NCBI RefSeq assembly: GCF_000376425.1
Contig: NZ_AQWL01000004.1
Coordinates: 142,251 to 206,250 of the forward strand
Source: Thiobacillus denitrificans DSM 12475
GTDB lineage: Bacteria; Pseudomonadota; Gammaproteobacteria; Burkholderiales; Thiobacillaceae
Direction of reading: 5' to 3'
DNA: 64,000 nt
Position numbers and translations under genes: made by a program. The notes beneath the pieces are model-generated. The model did no database searches. It was not told the DNA's origin and was given only the letters and a program-made list of their open reading frames with translations. Shown one piece after another: positions 25,068 to 33,724 of the stretch (the first letter of the stretch is position 1; each line of letters starts with the position of its first letter).

Positions 25068-26312
25068 GTGCGCGGGCTCGTCCTTGGCCTGCTGGTGCTG
25101 GCCGCCGCCGCGCACGCCGCGCCGCCCGGGCACGCCGTCGTCACCCGCTTTGCCCAGCCGGGACTCGCGGCCGGGCAACTGGGCGTGATCGTCAACGACG
25201 ACGATCCCGACAGCGTGGCGATTGCCGCGTATTACCTCGAAAAGCGCGGCATCCCCGCCGCCAACCTGATCCACGTGCGCTTCAAGCCCGGACGCAGCAC
25301 GCTTTCCCGCGAGGAATTCGCCGCGCTCAAACGCCGGGTCGACCGCATCACGCCCGGGAATATCCAGGCCTACGCCCTGACCTGGGCCCAGCCCTACCGG
25401 GTCGACTGCATGTCGATCACCTCTGCCTTCGCCTTCGGCTTCGATCCCGCCTGGTGCGCCAGCAGCTGCAAGCCGACGCAACCCAGCCCGTATTTCAACA
25501 GCAGCGCGGCACGCCCCTTCGACACCTACAGGATGCGCCCGGCCATGAGCCTGGCCGCCACCAGCGTGGCCGAGGCGAAACAACTCATCGATCGCGGCGT
25601 CGCCGCCGACGGCAGCAACCCGGCGGGCACCGCCTATCTGGTCAGTACCGGCGACAAGGCGCGCAACGTGCGCGCCGCCGGCTACGCGGCGCTGCGCACG
25701 CAGATGCAGCGCATCCTGCCCACTAAAATCGTCGCGGCCGACGTCCTCGAAAACAAGTCCGACGTGATGTTCTATTTCACCGGGCTGACCCATGTGGCGT
25801 CGCTCGACAGCAACCGCTTCCTGCCCGGCGCCATCGCCGACCACCTCACCTCGGCCGGCGGCGAACTATTCGGCGGCTCGCAGATGAGCAGCCTCGCCTG
25901 GCTGCAGGCCGGCGCCACCGGCAGCTACGGCGCCGTGGTCGAGCCGTGCAACTTCCCCGCCAAGTTTCCGCTTCCCGGCATCGTCATGGCGCACTACCTG
26001 CAGGGCGAAACCCTGCTCGAAGCCTACTGGAAAAGCGTGCAGATGCCGGGGCAGGGTCTCTTCATCGGCGAACCGCTGGCGCGCCCGTTCGCCGGCGTCG
26101 CCCACCATGCGCGCGACGGCGGCCTGACCCTCTCGGCGCGCCTGCTCGCCCCCGGCGATTACGAGATGCAGGCCGCGCCGTCGATGCTGGGGCCCTATCG
26201 CAGCGTCGGCCGCATCCGCATCGGCTGGGGCACCAGCGAACTCAAGTTCAACCGGATTCCGCCGGCGTACTACCGCTTCGAGCGTCGCGCCGACCTCCGC
26301 CCGGCCCGCTAG
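25068..26312 (+). CDS. TIGR03790 family secreted protein
   Basis: About 414 residues of unknown function. A signal peptide (RGLVLGLLVLAAAAHAAPP) is followed by a domain with IVNDDDPDSVAIAAYYLEKRG, YALTWAQPYRVDCMSITSAF, FYFTGLTHVASL and SYGAVVEPCNFPAKFP, the pattern I associate with the TIGR03790 family of sporadic distribution. Three cysteines (CMS, CASSC) lie near each other and may form a disulfide. GTG 25068 is taken as the start; GTG 25032 inside pyrD is an alternative, and neither has a strong ribosome site. It lies 14 bases after pyrD in the same direction, though no functional link is known. Other family members occur in genomes with PEP-CTERM sorting (from memory). Confidence 0.75.
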   Translation: MRGLVLGLLVLAAAAHAAPPGHAVVTRFAQPGLAAGQLGVIVNDDDPDSVAIAAYYLEKRGIPAANLIHVRFKPGRSTLSREEFAALKRRVDRITPGNIQAYALTWAQPYRVDCMSITSAFAFGFDPAWCASSCKPTQPSPYFNSSAARPFDTYRMRPAMSLAATSVAEAKQLIDRGVAADGSNPAGTAYLVSTGDKARNVRAAGYAALRTQMQRILPTKIVAADVLENKSDVMFYFTGLTHVASLDSNRFLPGAIADHLTSAGGELFGGSQMSSLAWLQAGATGSYGAVVEPCNFPAKFPLPGIVMAHYLQGETLLEAYWKSVQMPGQGLFIGEPLARPFAGVAHHARDGGLTLSARLLAPGDYEMQAAPSMLGPYRSVGRIRIGWGTSELKFNRIPPAYYRFERRADLRPAR

Positions 26313-26376
26313 CGCTCGCCAGCACACGGCCGCTTTGGTTATGCTGCGCGGGTATCCATCCTGCGCGAGACCCACC

Positions 26377-27459
26377 ATGCACATCGGCATCCCCAAGGAA
26401 ATCAAGAACCACGAATACCGCGTCGCCCTCACGCCCGACGGCGCGCGCGAACTGGTCCAGGCAGGGCACCGGGTCAGCATCGAAACCGGCGCCGGCGCCA
26501 CCGCGGGATTTGACGATGCCGCTTATCACGCCAGCGGCGCCGACATCGTCGCCACCCCCGCCGAGACTTACGCCGCCGACCTGGTGGTCAAGGTGAAGGA
26601 ACCGCAGCGGGACGAGCTGGCCGCTTTGCGTGCCGGACAACTGCTGTTCTGCTACCTGCACCTGGCCGCCGCACCTGCGCTGGCGCGTGAGCTGATGACG
26701 CGCGGGGTGACGGCGATCGCCTACGAAACCGTGACCCGCCCGGCCGGCGGCCTGCCGCTGCTGCAGCCGATGTCCGACATTGCCGGGCGGCTGGCGCCGC
26801 AGATGGGCGCACTCGGGCTGCACACCTCCCACGGCGGCAACGGCAAGCTGATCAGCGGCATGCCCGGCGTGCCGCCGGCGCATGTGCTCATCATCGGCGC
26901 CGGCGTCGTCGGCATGAGCGCCGCACGCGCGGCCACCGGCGTGGGCGCGCAGGTCACCCTGCTCGACCAGCAGGCCGACAAGCTCGCCCACGCCGAAGCG
27001 CTGTTCGGCGCGCGAGTGACAACGCGGTTTTCCTCGCCGCGGGCGATTGCCGACGGCCTCGCGCAAGCCGACATCGTCATCGGTGCCGCCCAGGTTCCCG
27101 GACGCCACACGCCGCGCCTGATCAGCCGCGCATTGTTGAAGCAGATGTCGCCGGGATCGGTACTGGTGGACGTGGCCATCGACCAGGGCGGCATCGCCGA
27201 AACCTCCCGCCCCACCACCCACAGCGCCCCGTTTTTTGTTGCCGAGGGCGTCGTCCACTACTGCGTCACCAACATGCCCGGCGCTGTCGCCCGTACCGCC
27301 ACCGACGCGCTCACCCATGCCACCCTGCCCTATGTGCGGGCGCTGGCGGCCCAGGGCCTGGCCGCACTGGACGCGGACGCAGGGCTGCGAACGGGACTGC
27401 AGGTGCACGCAGGCAAGATCACTCATGCCGGACTGGCGCAGGATCTGGGGTTCAGCTAA
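26377..27459 (+). CDS. ald: Alanine dehydrogenase
   Basis: NAD-dependent interconversion of L-alanine with pyruvate and ammonia. The 360-residue product starts MHIGIPKEIKNHEYRVALTP, the family's N-terminal signature (catalytic Lys and Arg region), continues with VKVKEPQRDE, the cofactor-binding loop VLIIGAGVVGMSAARAATG, and ends with NMPGAVARTATDALT. ATG 26377 begins the conserved region, so the longer frame from 26335 is rejected. It is a single gene, 65 bases after the TIGR03790 gene and followed by the long non-coding region before ccoN. Confidence 0.95.
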   Translation: MHIGIPKEIKNHEYRVALTPDGARELVQAGHRVSIETGAGATAGFDDAAYHASGADIVATPAETYAADLVVKVKEPQRDELAALRAGQLLFCYLHLAAAPALARELMTRGVTAIAYETVTRPAGGLPLLQPMSDIAGRLAPQMGALGLHTSHGGNGKLISGMPGVPPAHVLIIGAGVVGMSAARAATGVGAQVTLLDQQADKLAHAEALFGARVTTRFSSPRAIADGLAQADIVIGAAQVPGRHTPRLISRALLKQMSPGSVLVDVAIDQGGIAETSRPTTHSAPFFVAEGVVHYCVTNMPGAVARTATDALTHATLPYVRALAAQGLAALDADAGLRTGLQVHAGKITHAGLAQDLGFS

Positions 27460-28070
27460 ACCGGGCCGCGGCTGGCACAGGCCGCCTCTCGCCTGCAGGG
27501 GAAATCGCGCGCGCCAATGTCCTGCAACGCACCGCCATACCGCACATTCAAGCGCACACAAAATCGAGCAAGCAGCGTCAGTGCTGTTCGAACTCGTCTG
27601 CAAAACCGTCTGTTGCTGTGAACGCGAGTTCTTCGAGATATCAGTCAACTGCCGCGTCGAAGTTTTTCTGTGCCTCGCTGGAAAGGCTAATCCGCACTGG
27701 CGGCTTTGGCCTTTGCGAAACTGATTCTGGTGTAAATCCCAGCGCCTCACGCCACGCACGGTCGGGTACAGATTGAGACCCCGTAGCTACCCAACCCGAT
27801 CATTCGGGCCAGAAGCATCACACGATCGAGTAATCCACCCAACAATATCGACGCATATCAATCGCGTGCTAACTGGGCTATACAAAATCCAGATCCGGCA
27901 ACGAGCAGGGATGGCTTTTTCCCAGCCAAACAACACTTGGCCTCATTGTTCGCTCACGCCCGAACATGCTTCCTTGACACATTCAATATTAAATGGATAT
28001 ATTTATCCGCATATGCGCATATCATCGTATCCGCATGTGTTAATCCAGTTATCAATCACGGGAGACGTGT
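27460..28070. other. Long non-coding region between ald and the cco operon
   Basis: No gene with a ribosome site or sensible composition was found. The last 250 bases are much more AT-rich than the rest and hold the promoter described separately. The perfect 12-base palindrome ATATGCGCATAT lies at 28011-28022. An FNR-like site TCGAC-N4-ATCAA (27848-27861, 8 of 10 consensus bases) lies before a possible TATACA at 27879, but the spacing is about five bases short of the usual layout. Confidence 0.5.
27974..28003 (+). promoter_or_regulatory. Sigma-70 type promoter before ccoN
   Basis: Consensus TTGACA (27974-27979) and TATATT (27998-28003) are separated by 18 bases, about 65 bases before the ccoN start. 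The palindrome ATATGCGCATAT follows at once and could bind a regulator. Confidence 0.5.
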
Positions 28071-29492
28071 ATGGAAGCGACAACCTACAACTATAAGGTC
28101 GTCCGCCAGTTCGCCATCATGACGGTGGTGTGGGGGATCGTCGGGATGCTGGTCGGGGTGACCCTGGCGACGCAGCTGATCTGGCCGGAATTAACCTATG
28201 GGATCGAATGGCTGTCGTATGGCCGTCTGCGTCCGCTGCATACCAACGCCGTCATCTTCGCCTTCGGTGGCTCGGGCCTGTTCGCGGTGTCGTACTACAT
28301 CGTGCAGCGCACCTGCCAGGTAAGACTGTGGGCCGAGAAGCTGGCGGCCTTCACTTTCTGGGGCTGGATGGCGGTGATCGTGCTGGCGGCCGTCACCCTG
28401 CCGATGGGCTATACCAGCACCAAGGAATACGCCGAGCTGGAATGGCCGATCGATATCCTGATCACGCTGGTGTGGGTGGCCTATGCGCTGGTGTTCTTCG
28501 GCACCATCGCCAAGCGCAAGACCAAGCACATTTATGTCTCGAACTGGTTCTTCGGCGCCTACATCCTGACCATCGCGATCCTGCATATTGTCAACAACCT
28601 GGAACTGCCGGTGACGCTGACCAAGTCCTACTCGCTGTATGCCGGCGTGCAGGATGCGATGGTGCAGTGGTGGTACGGCCATAACGCGGTGGGCTTCTTT
28701 CTCACCACGGCCTTCCTCGGCATGATGTATTACTTCATTCCCAAGCAGGCCGGCCGTCCGATCTATTCCTACCGCCTGTCGGTGGTCCACTTCTGGTCGC
28801 TCAACTTCATCTACATGTGGGCCGGTCCGCACCACCTGCAGTACACCGCGCTGCCGGACTGGGCGCAGTCGCTCGGCATGGTGTTCTCGCTGATGCTGCT
28901 GGCGCCTTCGTGGGGCGGCATGATGAACGGCATCATGACGCTGTCGGGCGCCTGGCACAAACTGCGCACCGACCCGATCCTGAAGTTTCTCGTCACCGCG
29001 CTGTCGTTCTACGGCATGTCCACCTTCGAAGGTCCGATGATGGCGATCAAGACGGTGAACGCGCTGTCGCACTACACCGAATGGACGGTCGGCCACGTGC
29101 ATTCCGGCGCGCTCGGCTGGGTGGCGATGATCACGATCGGCTCGATGTACTACCTGATTCCGCGCCTGTACGGCCGCGAATCGATGTACAGCACCAAGAT
29201 GATCGAATGGCATTTCTGGCTCTCCACCATCGGCGTGGTGCTGTATATCGCCTCGATGTGGATCGCCGGGGTGGCGCAGGGCCTGATGTGGCGCGCGGCC
29301 AACGCCGACGGCACGCTGACCTACAGCTTTGCCCAGGTGCTCAACACCATGTATCCGTTCTACGGCATCCGTCTGCTGGGCGGCGTGCTGTTCTTCAGCG
29401 GCATGCTGATGATGGCCTGGAACGTCTGGAAGACCGTGCGCATCGGACGGGTCGTCAATGACGCCGCCATTCCGCAAGCCGTCCACGCCTAA
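28071..29492 (+). CDS. ccoN: cbb3-type cytochrome c oxidase subunit I
   Basis: Catalytic subunit of the high-affinity terminal oxidase, reducing oxygen to water with proton pumping. The 473-residue product has twelve predicted membrane helices and the conserved haem/copper ligands: low-spin haem His in [10 protein letters not shown], CuB ligands in [10 protein letters not shown] and AGPHHLQYT, and the haem His pair in [15 protein letters not shown] precedes ATG 28071. It heads ccoNOQP, followed 11 bases later by ccoO. Expression under low oxygen is expected for the family. Confidence 0.97.
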   Translation: MEATTYNYKVVRQFAIMTVVWGIVGMLVGVTLATQLIWPELTYGIEWLSYGRLRPLHTNAVIFAFGGSGLFAVSYYIVQRTCQVRLWAEKLAAFTFWGWMAVIVLAAVTLPMGYTSTKEYAELEWPIDILITLVWVAYALVFFGTIAKRKTKHIYVSNWFFGAYILTIAILHIVNNLELPVTLTKSYSLYAGVQDAMVQWWYGHNAVGFFLTTAFLGMMYYFIPKQAGRPIYSYRLSVVHFWSLNFIYMWAGPHHLQYTALPDWAQSLGMVFSLMLLAPSWGGMMNGIMTLSGAWHKLRTDPILKFLVTALSFYGMSTFEGPMMAIKTVNALSHYTEWTVGHVHSGALGWVAMITIGSMYYLIPRLYGRESMYSTKMIEWHFWLSTIGVVLYIASMWIAGVAQGLMWRAANADGTLTYSFAQVLNTMYPFYGIRLLGGVLFFSGMLMMAWNVWKTVRIGRVVNDAAIPQAVHA

Positions 29493-29503
29493 GGAGACCG
29501 AAC

Positions 29504-30109
29504 ATGATTTCGCATGAAACTATCGAAAAGAACCTCGGCCTGCTGATCGTGCTGACCATTCTCGTCGTCAGCGTCGGCGGCCTGGTGCAGATCGTGCCGC
29601 TGTTTTTCCAGACCTCCACCACCACCCCGGTGGCAGGCCTGAAGCCCTACACGGCGCTGCAGCTGTCGGGACGCGACATCTACATCCGCGAAGGCTGCGT
29701 CGGCTGCCATTCGCAGATGATTCGTCCGTTCCGCGCCGAAACCGAACGCTACGGTCACTATTCGGTGGCGGGCGAATTCGTCTACGACCGTCCCTTTCTG
29801 TGGGGCTCCAAGCGCACCGGCCCCGACCTGCATCGCGTCGGCGGGCGCTATTCCGACGCCTGGCATACGGCTCACCTGATGAATCCGCGCGACGTGGTGC
29901 CGGAATCCAACATGCCCGCCTACCCCTGGCTCGACCGTCCGCTGAAGGACACCGCGATCCAGGCCAAGATGCGCACGCTGAACATCGTCGGCCACGGCTA
30001 TAGTGCGCAGGAAATCGCCGAGGCACCGGCCGCGCTGGAAGGCAAGACCGAGCTCGAGGCGCTGATCGCCTACCTGCAGGTGCTGGGCACCCACGCCCCC
30101 AGGATCTGA
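29504..30109 (+). CDS. ccoO: cbb3-type cytochrome c oxidase subunit II (monohaem)
   Basis: Membrane-anchored c-type cytochrome passing electrons to CcoN. The 201-residue product has one N-terminal membrane helix ([18 protein letters not shown]), a haem site CVGCHS followed by [17 protein letters not shown], and the conserved [16 protein letters not shown] stretch. Axial Met is available in [17 protein letters not shown] lies eight bases before the ATG. It is second in ccoNOQP. Confidence 0.97.
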   Translation: MISHETIEKNLGLLIVLTILVVSVGGLVQIVPLFFQTSTTTPVAGLKPYTALQLSGRDIYIREGCVGCHSQMIRPFRAETERYGHYSVAGEFVYDRPFLWGSKRTGPDLHRVGGRYSDAWHTAHLMNPRDVVPESNMPAYPWLDRPLKDTAIQAKMRTLNIVGHGYSAQEIAEAPAALEGKTELEALIAYLQVLGTHAPRI

Positions 30110-30116
30110 GGCTGCC

Positions 30117-30284
30117 ATGGACAGCGGAACGATCAGCGGCATCGTCACAGTCGTCTTCATCCTGGTGTTCATCGGCATCGTCTGGTGGGCCTACAGCAAA
30201 GGCAACAAAAAGCGTTTCGAAGACGCCGGCAAGCTGCCTTTCAGCGAAGACGACGCTCCCACCAAGCAAGGAGACAAGCAATGA
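30117..30284 (+). CDS. ccoQ: cbb3-type cytochrome c oxidase subunit CcoQ
   Basis: A 55-residue single-span membrane protein that stabilises the oxidase. It reads MDSGTISGIVTVVFILVF and continues with a WWAYSKGNKKRFEDAG turn and an acidic tail, as in known CcoQ proteins. It starts eight bases after ccoO, and its stop overlaps the ccoP start (ATGA at 30281-30284). Confidence 0.93.
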   Translation: MDSGTISGIVTVVFILVFIGIVWWAYSKGNKKRFEDAGKLPFSEDDAPTKQGDKQ

Positions 30285-31201
30285 GCGATTTCACACACGG
30301 CTTCTGGCCGATTTACATCAGCGTCATCACCGTGGCGAGCATCGTCGGCACCTGGGTGTTTCTCCGCTCGCAGACCACCCGCAAGCTGGCGCCCGGCGAA
30401 AAGCCCGAGTTGATGGAGCACACCTGGGACGGCGACCTGCGGGATCTGAACAACCCGCTGCCGCGCTGGTGGCTGGGGTTGTTCTACGGCACCCTGGTAT
30501 TTGCGGTGGCCTATCTGCTGCTGTGGCCGGGGCTGGGCAACTTTGCCGGCGTGCTGGGCTGGACCTCAAGTAACGCGTACGAGGCCGAGGTGAAGGCCGC
30601 CGAAGCCAAATTCCAGCCGGTGTACGCCGGGTTCATGAAGCAGGACATCGCCAGCGTGGCCGCCGACCCGGAGGCGCGCGCCATCGGCAGGAACCTGTTC
30701 CTGACCTACTGCTCGCAGTGCCACGGCTCCGATGCGACCGGCGCCAGGGGCTTTCCCAACCTGACCGACCACGACTGGCTCTATGGCGGCGACCCCGACA
30801 CCATCGTCGCCACCCTCACCGGCGGCCGCAGCGGGATCATGCCCGCATTGGGCGAAGCGCTCGGCCCGCAAGGGACGAAGGAAGTGGCCAACCATGTGCT
30901 GTCGCTGTCGGGCCGCAAGCACGACGCCGCGCTGGCAGCCGCAGGCAAGGTGAAATTCGCCGAAAACTGCGCCGCCTGCCACATGCCCGACGGCACCGGC
31001 ATGCAGGCCCTGGGAGCGCCCAACCTCACCGACAAGGTGTGGCTGTACGGCGGCAGCGAAGCCACGATCATCGAGACCGTTACCAAAGGCCGCAACGGCG
31101 TGATGCCAGCCATGACGCAAACCCTCGGCACCACCTCGAACAAGGAAGCCAAGCTGCACCTGCTGGCGGCCTACGTGTACGGCCTGTCGCAAAAGCAGTA
31201 A
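30281..31201 (+). CDS. ccoP: cbb3-type cytochrome c oxidase subunit III (dihaem)
   Basis: Dihaem electron-entry subunit. The 306-residue product has two N-terminal membrane helices (FWPIYISVITVASIVGTWVF and WWLGLFYGTLVFAVAYLLL) with the conserved HTWDGDLRDLNNPLPRWW between them, then two cytochrome c domains with CSQCHG and CAACHM. The start at 30281 overlaps the ccoQ stop. Two tandem hairpins follow the stop before ccoG. Confidence 0.97.
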   Translation: MSDFTHGFWPIYISVITVASIVGTWVFLRSQTTRKLAPGEKPELMEHTWDGDLRDLNNPLPRWWLGLFYGTLVFAVAYLLLWPGLGNFAGVLGWTSSNAYEAEVKAAEAKFQPVYAGFMKQDIASVAADPEARAIGRNLFLTYCSQCHGSDATGARGFPNLTDHDWLYGGDPDTIVATLTGGRSGIMPALGEALGPQGTKEVANHVLSLSGRKHDAALAAAGKVKFAENCAACHMPDGTGMQALGAPNLTDKVWLYGGSEATIIETVTKGRNGVMPAMTQTLGTTSNKEAKLHLLAAYVYGLSQKQ

Positions 31202-31214
31202 GCAACGGGCGCTC

Positions 31215-31270
31215 GCCGGAATATTTCCGGCGCGCCGCCTGAGCGTATTGTCCCAGTACGCTCAGGCGGC
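31215..31270 (+). terminator. Two tandem hairpins between ccoP and ccoG
   Basis: GCCGGAA-TAT-TTCCGGC (31215-31231) is followed by GCCGCCTGAGCGTA (31234-31247) pairing exactly with TACGCTCAGGCGGC (31257-31270). There is no T-run and ccoG starts 14 bases later, so an mRNA processing/stability element or partial attenuator is more likely than full termination. Confidence 0.55.
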
Positions 31271-31283
31271 TCAGCCTTAACGG

Positions 31284-32708
31284 ATGAAAGCAGTGACAGA
31301 CGACAAGCAGCCCGCCCCCGCCGACACGCCGATCGAGCAGCAGCTCTACGCGATCCGGCAAAAGATCCAGCCGCGCTCGGTGCACGGCGTGTTCGCCAGC
31401 TGGCGCATCGCGCTGGTGTTGCTGACCCAGGTGCTGTATTACGGCCTGCCTTGGCTGCAATGGGACAGCCGCCAGGCGGTGCTGTTCGATCTGGCCGCGC
31501 GCAAGTTCTATATCTTCGGCCTGGTGTTCTGGCCGCAGGATTTCGTTTATCTCACCGGCCTTTTGATCCTGTCGGCGCTGGCGCTGTTCCTGTTCACCGC
31601 GGTGGCCGGACGGCTGTGGTGCGGCTATGCCTGTCCGCAGACCGTGTACACGGAAATCTTCATGTGGGTGGAAAACTGGCTGGAAGGCGACCACCTCGCG
31701 CGCAGGAAGCTCGACCAGTCGCCGTGGAACGCCAACAAGCTGCGCCGGCGCGGCTTCAAGCACCTGGTCTGGATGCTGATCGCGCTGTGGACCGGCTTCA
31801 CCTTCGTCGGCTATTTCACCCCGATCCAGACGCTCGCCGCCGAAGTGGCGAGCGCCAGCCTCGGCCCGTGGGAAAGCTTCTGGATCCTGTTCTACGGCTT
31901 CGCCACCTGGGGCAACGCCGGCTTCATGCGCGAGCAGGTGTGCAAGTACATGTGCCCCTACGCGCGCTTCCAGAGCGTGATGTTCGACTCCGACACGCTG
32001 ACCGTGACCTACGACAGCTCGATCGGCGAACCGCGCGGGCCGCGCAGCAAAAAGACCGACTACAAGGCGGCCGGGCTGGGCACCTGCGTCGACTGCGAAG
32101 TCTGCGTGCAGGTCTGCCCCACCGGCATCGACATCCGCAACGGCCTGCAGTACGAATGCATCGGCTGCGCCGCCTGCATCGACGGCTGCGACCAGATCAT
32201 GGACAAGATGGGCTACCCGCGCGGCCTGATCCGCTACACCACCGAGAACGTGGTGAAAGGCAACTACCCGGACAGCGGCATCCTCAAACACGTGCTGCGC
32301 CCGCGCACCATCATCTACAGCGTGCTGCTGGCGCTGATCTCCGGCGCCTTCGTCTGGAGCCTCGCCACCCGTGTGCCGCTGCGCGTCGACGTGGTGCGCG
32401 ACCGCGTGGCGCTGTCGAAGGAAACCGACGAGGGCATGATCGAGAACGTCTATCGCCTGCAACTCATCAACAAGGACGGCCGGCCGCATCGCTACACGAT
32501 CGGCGCGCAGGGCATCGCCGGCCTGCAGGTGGTGGCCGCCACGCGCGAAATCGCCGCCGCGCCCCTGCAGACGGTGGACATCCCGGTCAGCCTGATTGCC
32601 GATCCTGTCGACCTGAAAGGCCGCTCGATCGAGGTGACCTTCACGGTGCAGGCCATCGACGATCCGCGCATTCGGCAGGCCGTCGCAACCAAATTCTTCA
32701 ACCGGTGA
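31284..32708 (+). CDS. ccoG: Cytochrome c oxidase accessory protein CcoG (FixG/RdxA), ferredoxin-like
   Basis: Membrane iron-sulfur protein needed for cbb3 assembly, thought to reduce Cu(II) for CuB insertion. The 474-residue product has several membrane helices, the CGYACPQTVYTEIFMW motif, CKYMCPYARFQ, and two ferredoxin-type clusters (CVDCEVCVQVCPTG and CIGCAACIDGCD). An Ig-like C-terminal domain follows the last helix. It lies just after the hairpins downstream of ccoP. fixH follows six bases later. Confidence 0.95.
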   Translation: MKAVTDDKQPAPADTPIEQQLYAIRQKIQPRSVHGVFASWRIALVLLTQVLYYGLPWLQWDSRQAVLFDLAARKFYIFGLVFWPQDFVYLTGLLILSALALFLFTAVAGRLWCGYACPQTVYTEIFMWVENWLEGDHLARRKLDQSPWNANKLRRRGFKHLVWMLIALWTGFTFVGYFTPIQTLAAEVASASLGPWESFWILFYGFATWGNAGFMREQVCKYMCPYARFQSVMFDSDTLTVTYDSSIGEPRGPRSKKTDYKAAGLGTCVDCEVCVQVCPTGIDIRNGLQYECIGCAACIDGCDQIMDKMGYPRGLIRYTTENVVKGNYPDSGILKHVLRPRTIIYSVLLALISGAFVWSLATRVPLRVDVVRDRVALSKETDEGMIENVYRLQLINKDGRPHRYTIGAQGIAGLQVVAATREIAAAPLQTVDIPVSLIADPVDLKGRSIEVTFTVQAIDDPRIRQAVATKFFNR

Positions 32709-32713
32709 GCGCC

Positions 32714-33244
32714 ATGACGAACCGTGCCTTGCAGTCCAAACCCTGGTATCGCGAACCCTGGCCCTGGTTTCTCATCAGCCTGCCCGCCAGCGCGGTTGTC
32801 GCCGGGATCGTCACCGTGTGGATCGCGGCCACCAGCGCCGATGGCCTGGTGGTCGGCGACTACTACAAGGCCGGGCTGGCCATCAACCAGACGCTGGCGC
32901 GCGACGACGCCGCCCGCGCGCTGGCGCTGACCGCCACCGTGCAAAACGGAAACGCCGGCCTGGCGCTGGCATTGGACGGACGCATGCAGACGTATCCCGG
33001 GCAATTGACGCTCACCCTGGCGCACCCCACCCGCCAGGGCATGGACCGGACCCTCACCCTCGTTCACACCGGCGGCGGCCGCTATCGCGCGGCGCTGCCC
33101 CTGCTGCCCGCCGGCAAATGGCAGGTCCAGCTGACCGACCATGAAGCCACCTGGCGCCTGGGCGGCGTGCTGCATACCCCGCTAGACCGGGCCGTCACGC
33201 TGACGGCTTCCGGATCTACCGTTCATCAACCAGAGGGAGACTGA
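32714..33244 (+). CDS. ccoH: FixH/CcoH family cbb3 assembly protein
   Basis: Single-span membrane protein (176 residues) helping cbb3 oxidase assembly. It begins with the family region PWYREPWPWFLISLPASAVV (membrane helix), then SADGLVVGDYYKAGLAINQ, the FixH hallmark, and an immunoglobulin-like periplasmic domain ending in a tail about 50 residues beyond the LTLVHTGGG strand. It starts six bases after ccoG. The copper-ATPase ccoI and ccoS genes are not in the window. Confidence 0.92.
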   Translation: MTNRALQSKPWYREPWPWFLISLPASAVVAGIVTVWIAATSADGLVVGDYYKAGLAINQTLARDDAARALALTATVQNGNAGLALALDGRMQTYPGQLTLTLAHPTRQGMDRTLTLVHTGGGRYRAALPLLPAGKWQVQLTDHEATWRLGGVLHTPLDRAVTLTASGSTVHQPEGD

Positions 33245-33245
33245 A

Positions 33246-33380
33246 ATGGACGTCGTACTCGATTTGTTGTTTACCAGCCCGATCGGCCTGTTGAGCCTGT
33301 TCACCATCCTCTTCATCATCGGCATGGCGATCACCCTGCTGGGCTGGTACAAGCGCAAGATGAACAGCCCGGAAGAATGA
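33246..33380 (+). CDS. DUF3149-type small membrane protein
   Basis: Forty-four residues with one membrane helix (SLFTILFIIGMAITLLGWY) and a short KRKMNSPEE tail, too short for standard ORF lists. It starts two bases after fixH, with GGGAGA within the end of that gene as ribosome site. Short proteins of this pattern are commonly found with cbb3 clusters and annotated DUF3149 (from memory). A role in oxidase assembly is possible but not shown. Confidence 0.75.
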   Translation: MDVVLDLLFTSPIGLLSLFTILFIIGMAITLLGWYKRKMNSPEE

Positions 33381-33405
33381 CCGCCGCCGCCACGAGGAGC
33401 ACGCC

Positions 33406-33705
33406 ATGCTGAAGCGCCTGATCCACATACTGTGGCCGTCCTTTCTCGTTGCCGGGGTGGCCGACATCGTCTTCACCACCCTGTTCGACCCGCTGGAAAT
33501 CACCTATCACGGCGAGACGCTGTTCGATCAGCGCATCGCCGCCTACACCGTCGGGTTCTTTGCATTCTGGCTGCTGGGCATCGCTTCCAGCGCCATGACC
33601 TGCTACTTCCAGCGCAGCGCCGACGAGATCAACCGCTGTCCGCTGCCTCCCCGCAGCCGGCCCGAGGGCTGCCCCAAGCGCGACGACGGCAGCGGCTGCT
33701 GCTGA
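33406..33705 (+). CDS. Two-span membrane protein with cysteine-rich C-terminus
   Basis: Ninety-nine residues: TM1 (IHILWPSFLVAGVADIVFTTL), a loop containing FDPLEITYHGETLFDQ, TM2 (AYTVGFFAFWLLGIASSAMT) with Cys at its end, then a tail with NRCPLPPR, EGCPK and a terminal SGCC. GAGGAG precedes the ATG. It lies 25 bases after the DUF3149 gene and ends the cco cluster. The clustered tail cysteines suggest metal (perhaps copper) binding during oxidase assembly; I do not recognise a named family. Confidence 0.75.
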   Translation: MLKRLIHILWPSFLVAGVADIVFTTLFDPLEITYHGETLFDQRIAAYTVGFFAFWLLGIASSAMTCYFQRSADEINRCPLPPRSRPEGCPKRDDGSGCC

Positions 33706-33724
33706 TTTTCCGTGACGCGGCGGC

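Noticed and set aside
27700-27770. Cobalamin-riboswitch-like string (GGTGTAAATCC followed by CGCCAC)
   Set aside because: Only the short core resembles the class; the flanking conserved blocks were not found and the downstream gene is a cbb3 oxidase subunit.
27974-27986. TTGACACATTCAA as an FNR box
   Set aside because: Half-site spacing is one base short of the TTGAT-N4-ATCAA form, and the sequence is better explained as a -35 TTGACA.
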